This document shows, piece by piece, positions 53,678 to 63,879 of a stretch of DNA of 64,000 nucleotides; within the stretch, counting starts at the first letter, position 1; each line of letters starts with the position of its first letter. The stretch spans positions 1 to 64,000 of the forward strand of contig CAMDWT010000003.1 in NCBI GenBank assembly GCA_945877505.1, read 5' to 3'. The notes below the pieces were generated by a model. That model did not search any database. It saw nothing but the letters and a program-made list of their open reading frames with translations, and had not been told where the DNA came from. Source of the stretch: Crenothrix polyspora (GTDB taxonomy: Bacteria > Pseudomonadota > Gammaproteobacteria > Methylococcales > Methylomonadaceae). Both the position numbers and the translations under genes were made by a program.

Positions 53678-55276
53678 ATGAAAAAAGGATTTCTTAGTCT
53701 CATACTTCATGCTCATCTCCCGTATGTTCACCACCCTGAACATGAAAGTTTTTTTGAAGAAATCTGGCTGTTCGAAGCAATCACAGAATGCTATATTCCT
53801 TTAATCAACGCACTCGACCGACTACAAAAAGACAGCATTGATTATCGCCTGACATTATCACTATCCCCACCACTCATTTCCATGCTGAGGGATGAATTAT
53901 TGCAGGCTCGTTATTTAAACTATCTGCATAAGTTATTAGAACTCGCCCAAAAAGAAGTACTCCGAACAAAAAAAACTAACTATCAAAAACTGGCTCACTA
54001 TTATCTAGCTTTTTTTCAAAACGCCCTCGACACTTATCAACAGCAATATAAGGGTGATTTACTCAGCGCCTTTAAGAAGCATCATGCAGCAGGCACACTT
54101 GAGCTAATAACCTGTGCAGCAACCCACGGCTTTCTACCTTTACTCAACCTCAGTGAAACCGCAGTACGTAATCAGATAAACAATGGCCTTAAAACATTTG
54201 AAACTAATCTAGGCTTTTCACCTACAGGCTTTTGGCTGCCAGAATGTGCTTACTATCCAGGCGTAGAAACTTTATTAGCCGAGCAAGGTATCAATTACTT
54301 TTTTGTCGACAATCACGGCATAATGGCCGCCTCCCAACCACCTAAAAATGGGGTTTATGCGCCCTTGGATTGTGGCAATGGCGTTACCGCCTTTGGTCGA
54401 GACCCCGAATCATCTAAACAAGTTTGGAGCTCTCAAGAAGGTTATCCAGGCGATTATGATTACCGTGAATATTACAAAGACATCGGCTTTGATCTTGACC
54501 TTAACTATATTGCGCCCTATATACTTGATGGCGAAATTCGCATCAATACCGGTATTAAATACTATCGGGTAACGGGCAAAGACCTACCCAAAGAAATCTA
54601 TAATCCGCAAAAAGCCCTGGCAAAAGCTCGCCAACATGCCCAAGATTTTATTGCTAAAAAACAATTGCAATTAGCGGCACTTAACGCCACGATGGACAGA
54701 CTGCCCATCATTGTGGCGCCTTACGACGCAGAACTCTTTGGACATTGGTGGTTTGAAGGGCCACATTGGCTAGAACAAGTACTCAGACTAGCTAGCGAGA
54801 AAACCAGCACCCTTAAAACTATCAGTTGCAGTGATTATTTAAAGCAACAAACAACGCATCAAATCGCAACACCCTCCGCATCAACCTGGGGTGATCAAGG
54901 ATATTCAAGTTATTGGCTTAATGAAAGCAATGAATGGATATACCCATTTTTACATCAAGCCGAAACAGAAATGGAACAGTTAGCCGCTGACTTACAAGGC
55001 TTAGCCGTCACGCCCTTACAAACTAGAGCTTTAAATCAGGCCGCGCGATCTATTTTATTAGCACAAGCCTCTGATTGGCCGTTCATCATGAAATCAGGTA
55101 CCACAACAGACTATGCCAACAAACGCATCACTGACCACCTTTCAAGGTTTAATTATTTACACGACTGCATCCGTAAAAATAATATCAACGAGCGTTATTT
55201 AACCGCGCTGGAAATGATGGATAATATTTTTCCAGATATTAATTTCCGTGACTACACACCACCAAAAGCACGATGA
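53678..55276 (+). CDS. GH57 family glycosidase, 1,4-alpha-glucan branching enzyme-like (DUF1957)
   Basis: MKKGFLSLILHAHLPYVHHPEHESFFEEIWLFEAITECYIPL, GFWLPECAYYPG, PYDAELFGHWWFEGPHWL. ATG at 53678 preferred over listed 53609. Confidence 0.92.
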   Translation: MKKGFLSLILHAHLPYVHHPEHESFFEEIWLFEAITECYIPLINALDRLQKDSIDYRLTLSLSPPLISMLRDELLQARYLNYLHKLLELAQKEVLRTKKTNYQKLAHYYLAFFQNALDTYQQQYKGDLLSAFKKHHAAGTLELITCAATHGFLPLLNLSETAVRNQINNGLKTFETNLGFSPTGFWLPECAYYPGVETLLAEQGINYFFVDNHGIMAASQPPKNGVYAPLDCGNGVTAFGRDPESSKQVWSSQEGYPGDYDYREYYKDIGFDLDLNYIAPYILDGEIRINTGIKYYRVTGKDLPKEIYNPQKALAKARQHAQDFIAKKQLQLAALNATMDRLPIIVAPYDAELFGHWWFEGPHWLEQVLRLASEKTSTLKTISCSDYLKQQTTHQIATPSASTWGDQGYSSYWLNESNEWIYPFLHQAETEMEQLAADLQGLAVTPLQTRALNQAARSILLAQASDWPFIMKSGTTTDYANKRITDHLSRFNYLHDCIRKNNINERYLTALEMMDNIFPDINFRDYTPPKAR

Positions 55277-55767
55277 GCGAACCCAGCCAGCAAGAACTTG
55301 AAGCGCTCACTAAGCGTTATCATGAACTCATTAGCTCACAACAAACGCTGATGCTCTCAACATCTTCAACTTCTGGAGTTCCCGATATCAGCTACGCACC
55401 CTTTATTCGTAGTTCTTCAGGCATTTTTTATATCTTTGTGAGTGACATGGCCCGTCACACACACAATTTGTTAACTAACCCACTGGCATCGCTACTTTTT
55501 ATCCGCCCCGAAACGGAAAGTCAAAATCTTTTTGCGCGGGAACGCGCGATATTAAATTGCAGTTCGACTGAAATACCCTCAGATCAAGCCGCTTACACTG
55601 AGCATCTAAATGCCTTACAAGATAAATTTGGTGATGTGGTTGGCCTGTTACGATCATTATCAGACTTTCACTTATTTGCCTTTGAGCCTCAAGATGGCCG
55701 TTATATTATTGGTTTTGGCCGCGCCTTTACCCTTAACTTAATCGACGATACCTTACAACCCATCTAG
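55273..55767 (+). CDS. HugZ-like pyridoxamine 5'-phosphate oxidase-fold protein
   Basis: YHELISSQQTLMLSTSSTSGVPDISYAPFIRSSSGIFYIFVSDMARHTHNL; ATGA overlap with GH57 gene. Confidence 0.85.
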   Translation: MSEPSQQELEALTKRYHELISSQQTLMLSTSSTSGVPDISYAPFIRSSSGIFYIFVSDMARHTHNLLTNPLASLLFIRPETESQNLFARERAILNCSSTEIPSDQAAYTEHLNALQDKFGDVVGLLRSLSDFHLFAFEPQDGRYIIGFGRAFTLNLIDDTLQPI

Positions 55768-55784
55768 CGTTATCTTATCGAAAA

Positions 55785-56291
55785 ATGAGCCTGTTAATTT
55801 TACAAATTATCATCAAACAATGGGATAAAAGCCAACGAACTGAAACCCATACTCAGTTACGTGCCGCTATTCCAGATCGCTATCCACTGATTTTTCCACC
55901 CGCTTACTACGCCTTCAATCAGCAATGCGTGATAGATCAACGCGGCGATGACCTTCAGGGCAACCGCCTAAAATATTCAAACCCCACTCATGACACGCTG
56001 TTATTTGATCGCTTTCAAATTTGTTTAACCAGCAACCGCCTGACTTATTTAGGTGAAAAATCAACTGGATTACCCCATGAAATAGGGAGCTTTGCCAATC
56101 AATGGCTACAATGTCGCTATAACTGGCGCTATAGTATCTTTGAGGCAGACCGATATTATTGGCTCTATGAAGAAGTGACTTTAAATACCATTCGATTAAA
56201 TAAACTGGATACCTTAGTCTTTTTAAACACCAACCCAGCCGTCATTTATCAAGATATCTCTGACTTAAATAGCCTCAATAAACCTCTATGA
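55785..56291 (+). CDS. Conserved hypothetical protein (family not recognised)
   Basis: 168-aa ORF in a tight + strand cluster, overlapping the next gene by 4 nt. Confidence 0.6.
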   Translation: MSLLILQIIIKQWDKSQRTETHTQLRAAIPDRYPLIFPPAYYAFNQQCVIDQRGDDLQGNRLKYSNPTHDTLLFDRFQICLTSNRLTYLGEKSTGLPHEIGSFANQWLQCRYNWRYSIFEADRYYWLYEEVTLNTIRLNKLDTLVFLNTNPAVIYQDISDLNSLNKPL

Positions 56292-56938
56292 AGCCTATAA
56301 ATAAAGCATTAACGGACATTGAAACGGTCACACTAAGCCATTACGATCAAAATGCTGATGCCTTTTGGCTGGGCACAAAAGACCACGACGTCGCCCAAAA
56401 TTATGCAGCTTTTTTGGCGCCCCTACCGAAAAATAAACCACTGGATATCTTAGATCTTGGTTGTGGCCCTGGCAGAGATGTTAGTTATTTTAAATCATTA
56501 GGCCACAGACCGGTCGGGCTAGATGGTAGTGAAGTCTTTTGCAAAATGGCCCGTGCCTACACCGACTGCACAATTCTTCATCAGAAGTTTCTTAGCCTTA
56601 AATTGTCTGACTTTATCTTCGATGGTATTTTTGCCAATGCCTCTTTATTTCATGTTCCCAGTCAAGAACTGCCTCGCGTACTTAATGAGTTAAAATCGGC
56701 ATTAAAACCCGATGGCATTTTGTTCTTATCCATCCCTCGCGGTAATGATGAAGGCTGGTCTGGCCAACGTTATGGTCATTACATGCAACTGGACGTCAGT
56801 AAACGTTTTTTAGAGGCGGCAGGCTTCACTATGGTCGATCATTATTACCGCCCTTTTGGCAAACCTCTTCATGAACAACCGTGGCTAGCCATTGTTGCTC
56901 AAGCGAGCAGAAATACAGAAGACTCTCCCGAACAATAA
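56288..56938 (+). CDS. Class I SAM-dependent methyltransferase
   Basis: LDILDLGCGPGRDVSYFKSLGHRPVGLDGSEVF, LNELKSALKPDGILFLSIPRG. Confidence 0.88.
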   Translation: MKPINKALTDIETVTLSHYDQNADAFWLGTKDHDVAQNYAAFLAPLPKNKPLDILDLGCGPGRDVSYFKSLGHRPVGLDGSEVFCKMARAYTDCTILHQKFLSLKLSDFIFDGIFANASLFHVPSQELPRVLNELKSALKPDGILFLSIPRGNDEGWSGQRYGHYMQLDVSKRFLEAAGFTMVDHYYRPFGKPLHEQPWLAIVAQASRNTEDSPEQ

Positions 56939-56965
56939 ATACACCTAACCCACTGAGGAACCCTT

Positions 56966-57532
56966 ATGAAATTGACTATTTTTACCTTAATAATTGGCAC
57001 TCTCTTAAGCTTTTCTGCCACAGCAGCCACCTCTTATACCGTTGATTCTAAGCACACCTTCCCTAGTTTTGAAATCAATCATCTCGGTTTTTCAATGCAA
57101 CGAGGCCGCTTTAATCAAACCAGTGGAAAAATAAGCCTAGATCCTGAATTGTCAGCTGGAAATATTGACATCACTATCGAAACTGCGTCAATTGATACGG
57201 GCTATGCTGAACTAGAAAAACATTTGCGTGGCACTGATTTTCTCGATGCCAAACGTTACCCTAAAATCACTTTTTTATCCAACAGACTCAGCTTTAACAA
57301 AGACCAACTGATTGCCGCTGATGGCTTATTAACCCTGCATGGCATCGCTAAACCGGTTCATTTAACCGTCGACCATTTTTATTGTGGAATGAATCTAATT
57401 ACCTTAAAAAATACCTGCGGTGCTAATGTAACCACCACACTTAAACGCTCTGATTTTGGCATAGACAAATACGTCCCCAAAATAGCCGATGAAATGACCA
57501 TTACCATACAAATAGAAGCCACCAAAAATTAA
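56966..57532 (+). CDS. YceI family periplasmic lipid-binding protein
   Basis: Signal peptide, SYTVDSKHTFPSFEINHLGFSMQRGRFNQTSG, HLRGTDFLDAKRYPKITF. Confidence 0.93.
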   Translation: MKLTIFTLIIGTLLSFSATAATSYTVDSKHTFPSFEINHLGFSMQRGRFNQTSGKISLDPELSAGNIDITIETASIDTGYAELEKHLRGTDFLDAKRYPKITFLSNRLSFNKDQLIAADGLLTLHGIAKPVHLTVDHFYCGMNLITLKNTCGANVTTTLKRSDFGIDKYVPKIADEMTITIQIEATKN

Positions 57533-57559
57533 TTAACCACTCTCTAAAAGGACGCTCTC

Positions 57560-58165
57560 ATGAAACTTTATTACAGCCCCGGCGCTTGCTCTTTATCTCC
57601 GCACATCGTAGCCTGCGAAGCCGAACTTCCCCTTGAACTGATCAAAGTTGATTTAAAACACAAGCGCACCGAAACCAACGATGATTATCAGCAACTAAAC
57701 CCTAACGGCTATGTACCGCTACTGATACTTGACGACGGCAATCGGCTGACTGAAGGACCGGCTATTGTGCAGTTCCTAGCTGATCAAGCACCTGCTAAAA
57801 AATTAATTCCTGCCGCAGGTACTTTTGAACGGTATCAAACGCAACAGTGGCTAAACTTTATTTCCGCAGAAATCCATAAAAACTTTATTCCCCTGTTTAA
57901 TTCTGAAGCCCCTCAAGCCGCCAAAGAATGGGCCATTGAGCTACTTATAAAACGTCTTAATGCTACCGCCGAACAACTTGCTTCACGACCTTATTTACTC
58001 GGTGATCATATCAGTGTGGCTGACATTTATTTATTCGTAACCCTAAGCTGGGGGCAACATGTCAATATTGATATTTCTCGTTGGCCCGCCTTAGCAAGAT
58101 ATGCCGATAAAATTGCCGAACGCCCCGCCGTGCAACAAGCCATGAAAGCAGAAGGCCTTATTTAA
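57560..58165 (+). CDS. Glutathione S-transferase
   Basis: MKLYYSPGACSLSPHIVACEAELPLELIKVDL, NPNGYVPLLILDDG, ADIYLFVTLSWG. Confidence 0.92.
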   Translation: MKLYYSPGACSLSPHIVACEAELPLELIKVDLKHKRTETNDDYQQLNPNGYVPLLILDDGNRLTEGPAIVQFLADQAPAKKLIPAAGTFERYQTQQWLNFISAEIHKNFIPLFNSEAPQAAKEWAIELLIKRLNATAEQLASRPYLLGDHISVADIYLFVTLSWGQHVNIDISRWPALARYADKIAERPAVQQAMKAEGLI

Positions 58166-58198
58166 TCAATTAGAAGCCTAAAGCAATAACCCTTTGAT

Positions 58199-58230
58199 AA
58201 AAGTGCAGTCTGAATAAAAGCAGACTGCAC
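58199..58230 (-). terminator. Terminator downstream of sbcC (between convergent gst and sbcC)
   Basis: Perfect 10-bp stem gtgcagtctg-aataaaag-cagactgcac (58203-58230), followed on the minus strand by TTTTATC. Confidence 0.65.
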
Positions 58231-58291
58231 CTAATGAGGTCGCTCATGTTAAAAGATAATTACACTGCTAACGTTATTATTGATCATTTAA

Positions 58292-61200
58292 TCAAGATGC
58301 TTTTTTTAACGCCCCCATACCATTGGGTTTTTTAACGACTTGTAATTGCGCTTTAAAGCGTTTTTGTACCGCTTCGACATGAGAAATAACGCCAACGGTT
58401 TTTCCATAGGTTTGTAAGTTTTCAAGCGTACTAATCACAGTGTAAAGGGAGTCTGCATCCAAATTACCAAAGCCTTCATCGAGAAATAAGGAATCCACAG
58501 ACCGCCCATTATTGGCTAGCTCAGAAAGCCCTAGCGCTAATGCTAGGCTAACTATAAAACTCTCTCCTCCGGACAATGTCTTAGGCAATCGACGAGCATT
58601 GGCTTGAAACGTATCTTCAACTTCCAGAGCCAGTCCTTGCTCACTATAGACTTGTCGCAAATAATAACGACCACTGATTTTTTCAAGTATTTCATTAGTT
58701 TGAGATAACAACTGGTCAGCCATTCGCCCTTGAACCCTGCGACGAAAAACCATACCACTTTCTTCTGCCAACAGTGCTGCGTCAGCAAAATAAGACTGCG
58801 CGGCTGATTCTTGCTGTTGTAATTTTAACAAAACCTCATCATAGGTCTGCTGCAACTGCTGTTGTTCGTTTAAGCGTCTTTCTAGATGCTGGACTTCCAT
58901 GCTGGTTATGGTTATTTTCTCAACAATACTGATGAGCTGCGCTTCTATTTCTGCAGGATTTAACGTCAGCAGTTCTACAGAAATTGCATCGTTAGCCCGC
59001 TCTTCATAGCTCGCTTCTAATTCAATCGTTTTGGCATCACTCTCTTGTTCACGTTCTGCTTTTTCACGTTCAATTTCGGATTGACGGTCCATTAACTCTA
59101 GAATTTTGCTTATTTCTTCTAGGCTCGTGTAGCGAGTTGCCGTCATTTTTTGTTGTAACGTTGATTGCAAACTCACAACCTCTGTTTCTAAATACGCCAA
59201 CGTTTGTTCTTTTTCTGTGATTAGTTTTTGCTTTTCAATAAGGCCCAAATGCAAGCCTATGGCATCTTCCCTTTGCAATTGGCTACCATAATGCGCTAAT
59301 TGCTCATTGCAACGGTTTATTTCAGTCAGACAATCGGTTTTTTTAGCCTCTAAAAAAGCGACTTCTTCAGCTAAGGCTTTATGACGAAAAGCATAGCCAT
59401 GATAATCCTGTCTACGCAAATTGAGTCGATCAAATAACGCATCTTCCTGACCTTTTGTGGGCATTTTCTCGCCCAATAGCGTTAACTGAGCACTGACGAC
59501 GTCGGCTAACTCTTTTTCTTGTGCCTGACAAAGCACTAAAGCCACCTCTCTATCGATTTGTTCTTGGGACAGCCCCTGATTATCAGAGCCTAAGCGATTT
59601 ACACTGAGTTGTAATTGATCAATCGTGGTTAATCCTTTGGCAAGGAGGGCTTTGGTTTTTTCTATCTCAGCCTGTTTACCTCGATATTTCTTAATTACGA
59701 TAACAATGTCAGCAAGTTCGATGTCTTCCTTCTTTATTAATTCATTCATCAAGCCTAGGTTATTAATATCAAGCGCGTGACTAACGATATTCAATCGATT
59801 GCACAACGTTAACCATTCGCTTCTAATTTGAAGTAGCTGCGCTTGTTTAGCCTGATTACCTTTAGATTGCTTTTGTGTCTGATTGATTTTAAGGTTTATA
59901 TTAGAAGTCTTTTCTAATAAGCCCCTTATCTTTGCTTTTTGGTCAATCAGCGCCTGCTTAGAGTTGCTGACTGTCGGTGGAAATTTAGCGTAGGGATGTT
60001 GCAATGCACCACATAAAGTACAAGGCTTACCATCGACAAGATGAACTCTATCCGGAGCCATTTTCTTTAATAAAGACTCATTAAGTATCGCTACCTCAAG
60101 AGTGCGCTTAATATTTTCTTCTCGTTTTATTTCCATCTTGATTTTTTCAAGATCAAGATTTAATAGCTCAGCGTCATGATCTGGCTGTTCTTTACGTCTA
60201 AAGAGCGAAAAAATCCCAGAACCCGTTGTTAATTTTTTATGCTGTTGAGCCAACCTATAGAGGCTCTGGAAGTCTTTAACGCGCTCTTGTTGCTCAAGCC
60301 TTATTGACTCCATATCGGCAAGCGTATTGCCCGGCACCATGTCTAAAAGCGCTTGCTCATCCACCTTTAACTTGGCGGTTAACTCAAGCTGTTGATTATT
60401 GGCCTGGTTAATGGCGAGTGTATTGTTTTTTAAGGTCGCAATCGTTTTTTTCGATTGCTTAGAAACTGTTTTTTGCTGTCCGCTTAAGGCAATAAATTCA
60501 GTGCGCAGTTTTTTTAATTTACCAATCTCAGGAAAATCAGTTAATAACGAGGCCTCGCTCTCGTGTGATTCCATCCAAGTTGATAAGCTTGTAAACGCCT
60601 CGTCTTTTTCACTTAATTGTGCATCTAAAGACTGCCATTGCTCAGACGCCGAGTCTCTTTTTAATTCTAATTCAATAAGCTGAGAATTTATGTTGGTTAA
60701 TTTTTCTTGCTGTTTAGTTAATGATAACTGCGCCAAACCTTCAGGTGGCTCTTTATCATCACCCAACCTATTTTTTAGTTGTTTTAATTCACTCTGATAA
60801 TCATCGAGCGTTGATTTTCCTTGTCGTATCAGGTGATTTTTATCTTTAAGCGCGTCAATATCATCCTTAAAAATTAACGCCTCTTGAGCATTGACAATTT
60901 TATCCAATAAATCGTCTAGTTCTTTTATCTGGGCCTGAATGTTTTCAAGATTCCTTTCCTGTTCAGTAATCTGTTTTTCAATTTCAGCGTGTGCTTGCGC
61001 AGAAACTTGTTGTTCTTTTAACGTATTTTGTTGCTCTTGTAAGGCGGTTAACTGCTCTTTAAAATCTTGTAAATCATCATCACTTGCCTCTTGTTCTTGA
61101 GTATCCATGACGTGGATAGCGGCCAATTTCTGCCTTAAAAGATCCAATTCCTGTTGCGCCTTTTCAGCCTTATCAATAACCTCTTTTTTATAATCCGTAT

Positions 61201-61735
61201 AGATATCGGTACTGATTATTTTTTCTAGTATATCCATACGCTCACTATCGAGCGCATTCAAAAAAGCGGCAAAATCTCCCTGCGCAAGCATGACTGAACG
61301 CGTAAAATTGCGAAAGTTCATGCCGGTAATTTCAGTTATTCGTGCACGCACTTCATGAGGCGTATTGGCTAATACCACACCATCTGTCAAGCGCACTAAT
61401 TGCATTTCTGGTGGCAATAATTCTCGTTCAGGATCGCCTTCTGCGCGCTGCACATACCACGCTGATTTATATTTATCACCCGCCAATGAAAATTCAATCG
61501 CCGCAAAACACTCTGCCGTATGCTTAGTCATTACATAAGCCGCGGGCCTATCAAAACGAAAGGTTTCACCATATAAACCCAGCGTAATAACATCTAAAAT
61601 ACTCGACTTGCCTGAGCCGTTAGGCCCTGTAATGGCAAAAACGCCCGTATCTGAAAAAGGTGGCCGCTCAAAATCAACCTGACTCTCACCTTCTAAGGAG
61701 TTAATATTTTGGAAATGTATGTTGAGTATCTTCAT
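58292..61735 (-). CDS. sbcC: Exonuclease SbcC (Rad50-like SMC ATPase)
   Basis: FAITGPNGSGKSSILDVITLGLYG Walker A, zinc hook GKPCTLCGALQHPY, C-terminal LSGGESFIVSLALALGLSEL and DEGFGNLD. Confidence 0.96.
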   Translation of the reverse strand: MKILNIHFQNINSLEGESQVDFERPPFSDTGVFAITGPNGSGKSSILDVITLGLYGETFRFDRPAAYVMTKHTAECFAAIEFSLAGDKYKSAWYVQRAEGDPERELLPPEMQLVRLTDGVVLANTPHEVRARITEITGMNFRNFTRSVMLAQGDFAAFLNALDSERMDILEKIISTDIYTDYKKEVIDKAEKAQQELDLLRQKLAAIHVMDTQEQEASDDDLQDFKEQLTALQEQQNTLKEQQVSAQAHAEIEKQITEQERNLENIQAQIKELDDLLDKIVNAQEALIFKDDIDALKDKNHLIRQGKSTLDDYQSELKQLKNRLGDDKEPPEGLAQLSLTKQQEKLTNINSQLIELELKRDSASEQWQSLDAQLSEKDEAFTSLSTWMESHESEASLLTDFPEIGKLKKLRTEFIALSGQQKTVSKQSKKTIATLKNNTLAINQANNQQLELTAKLKVDEQALLDMVPGNTLADMESIRLEQQERVKDFQSLYRLAQQHKKLTTGSGIFSLFRRKEQPDHDAELLNLDLEKIKMEIKREENIKRTLEVAILNESLLKKMAPDRVHLVDGKPCTLCGALQHPYAKFPPTVSNSKQALIDQKAKIRGLLEKTSNINLKINQTQKQSKGNQAKQAQLLQIRSEWLTLCNRLNIVSHALDINNLGLMNELIKKEDIELADIVIVIKKYRGKQAEIEKTKALLAKGLTTIDQLQLSVNRLGSDNQGLSQEQIDREVALVLCQAQEKELADVVSAQLTLLGEKMPTKGQEDALFDRLNLRRQDYHGYAFRHKALAEEVAFLEAKKTDCLTEINRCNEQLAHYGSQLQREDAIGLHLGLIEKQKLITEKEQTLAYLETEVVSLQSTLQQKMTATRYTSLEEISKILELMDRQSEIEREKAEREQESDAKTIELEASYEERANDAISVELLTLNPAEIEAQLISIVEKITITSMEVQHLERRLNEQQQLQQTYDEVLLKLQQQESAAQSYFADAALLAEESGMVFRRRVQGRMADQLLSQTNEILEKISGRYYLRQVYSEQGLALEVEDTFQANARRLPKTLSGGESFIVSLALALGLSELANNGRSVDSLFLDEGFGNLDADSLYTVISTLENLQTYGKTVGVISHVEAVQKRFKAQLQVVKKPNGMGALKKAS

Positions 61736-62386
61736 AAATTATTGATTTATATAACGTCAGCAACGCACTAAGTAATTTTTTGTGAACATTTTTGGTATGC
61801 CCACATGATACACTATGGTATTGCTTGAGAAAAATATCATGAGCAATTAACCTCAACATCTCGACGATTTCTGGTGTTTTGAACGGACGACAACCTCCAC
61901 GCCAACTCAAGCAAACATTAACCCTTGCGTTATTCATTAGATAATAATTGACGTCTACTAGGCTTTATTAAATAACCCTTTTTTATAATCTTTACGGAGT
62001 GAATGGGATGATTGACACTAAATGTAAGTCTAGGGTGACTACAATCCTTTTCATTAACTTTTTTTCTAGCAGGACCCAGAAAATCAGCCTTTATCTCAGA
62101 GTCAAAAGCATCTGTAATAAATACACTAAAACTAAGTTTGGCTAGAACAATTGTGCTAATGACCCACTCCCATTCAAGTAAAAACAACTCAAACCGCTTA
62201 GGCAACAAGCTTATCAATGATAATTCACATCAAAATTTGTTGACCTAAAGGATTGATGGTCGATGTTTTGGCTTATAACTTTTTGAGTGAACTTTAATTA
62301 GGTCATTTCACTTTTGTACTTTCTTTTTTAGCGCTCTTTTAAACGACTAGCAAAATAACATTGAGTCGCGCATCGCCAGGGCCTGC

Positions 62387-63751
62387 CTACAGTTCATCTT
62401 GTAAACGTTGATATATTCCACCAAAACTACCATTACTCATGAGTACAAAATGTCCGCCAGCAGAGGCCTCAACCTTTAGTTTTGCAATAATGGCATCAAT
62501 AGATTGATAAATTTCAATATTATCAGCATAGTCAGTCAGTTTGCTTAAATCCCAATCCATATTTTGGGGCTGATACAGGATGGCTAAATCAGCAATGGCT
62601 AAAGATTTTGCCAAGGTTTCTGAATGCACGCCTAAGCGCATAGTGTTTGATCGCGGTTCCACAATAGCAATAATACGCTCATCGCCAACTTGTTTACGTA
62701 AACCATCCAAGGTTGTTGCAATCGCTGTTGGGTGATGGGCAAAATCATCGTATAACGTGACTTCGTTTATCTTAGCAATCACTTCCATTCGCCGCTTTAC
62801 GTTGATAAATTGACCCAAAGCCGCTATCGCATCTTTGGGAAGAATACCCACATGATTTGCCGCAGCTATGGCAGAAAGTGCGTTAAAAACATTATGCTCA
62901 CCGGTTAATGGCCAATCGACAATGCCTTGCTCATTATTTTCAAACAAGACAGAAAAGCGGCTGCCATCTGCTTTAAGCAATTTTACGTTCCATTGAGCAC
63001 TACCCTTAATTGACGTATTTTCAACGGGGGTCCAACACCCCATTGTTAATACGTCATTAATATTAGCATCGCACTCAGGGCTAATAATTAAACCTTCACC
63101 GGGAATGGTTCTCACCAAATGATGGAACTGTCGTTTTATAGCGTCCAAATCCGGAAAAATATCGGCATGATCAAACTCCAGATTATTTAGTATGGCTGTG
63201 CGTGGACGATAATGTACAAATTTTGACCGCTTATCAAAAAAAGCCGAGTCGTATTCATCCGCTTCTATCACAAAAAAACCTGACTTATTTTCCGCGCCGC
63301 CATCTAATCGAGCGGAAATGCCAAAATTTAAAGGAATACCTCCTATTAAAAACCCTGGATTAAAGCCCTGATGCTCAAGGATCCAACTCACCATACTGGC
63401 TGTTGTTGTTTTACCATGCGTTCCTGCAACACCCAAAACCCATTTATCATGTAAAACATGTTCAGCCAACCATTGCGGCCCCGATACATAATTTAAACCT
63501 TTATTTAGAACCTCCTCAACTTCTGGATTACCACGTGATAAGGCATTGCCAATAATCACCAAATCTGGATTACCATCAAGGTTTTCTGCGCGATAACCCT
63601 CCATCAACTCTATGCCTTGTTCTTGCAGTTGTGTACTCATGGGCGGATAAACATTTTGATCTGAGCCGCTAACTTCATAACCTAATTGCCTTGCAATGAC
63701 AGCAAGACCCCCCATAAATGTTCCGCAAATACCTAAGATGTGAATGTGCAA
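62387..63751 (-). CDS. mpl: UDP-N-acetylmuramate:L-alanyl-gamma-D-glutamyl-meso-diaminopimelate ligase
   Basis: [73 protein letters not shown]. Confidence 0.97.
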   Translation of the reverse strand: MHIHILGICGTFMGGLAVIARQLGYEVSGSDQNVYPPMSTQLQEQGIELMEGYRAENLDGNPDLVIIGNALSRGNPEVEEVLNKGLNYVSGPQWLAEHVLHDKWVLGVAGTHGKTTTASMVSWILEHQGFNPGFLIGGIPLNFGISARLDGGAENKSGFFVIEADEYDSAFFDKRSKFVHYRPRTAILNNLEFDHADIFPDLDAIKRQFHHLVRTIPGEGLIISPECDANINDVLTMGCWTPVENTSIKGSAQWNVKLLKADGSRFSVLFENNEQGIVDWPLTGEHNVFNALSAIAAANHVGILPKDAIAALGQFINVKRRMEVIAKINEVTLYDDFAHHPTAIATTLDGLRKQVGDERIIAIVEPRSNTMRLGVHSETLAKSLAIADLAILYQPQNMDWDLSKLTDYADNIEIYQSIDAIIAKLKVEASAGGHFVLMSNGSFGGIYQRLQDEL

Positions 63752-63879
63752 TGTCTTATCCTAAACTGATTGTAAAAAATGATTTTATTGCTGGTTATTT
63801 ATTGATATGAAATAGTTACTTGCGTTTAAGCATAAGTTACGATGAAATAATCAAAAAATAACTGTTATATAATCTAATA

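Noticed and set aside
61701-62217. Two overlapping minus-strand ORFs considered as a frameshifted transposase remnant
   Set aside because: No transposase motif, no terminal inverted repeats or target duplication seen; kept only as a low-confidence comment.
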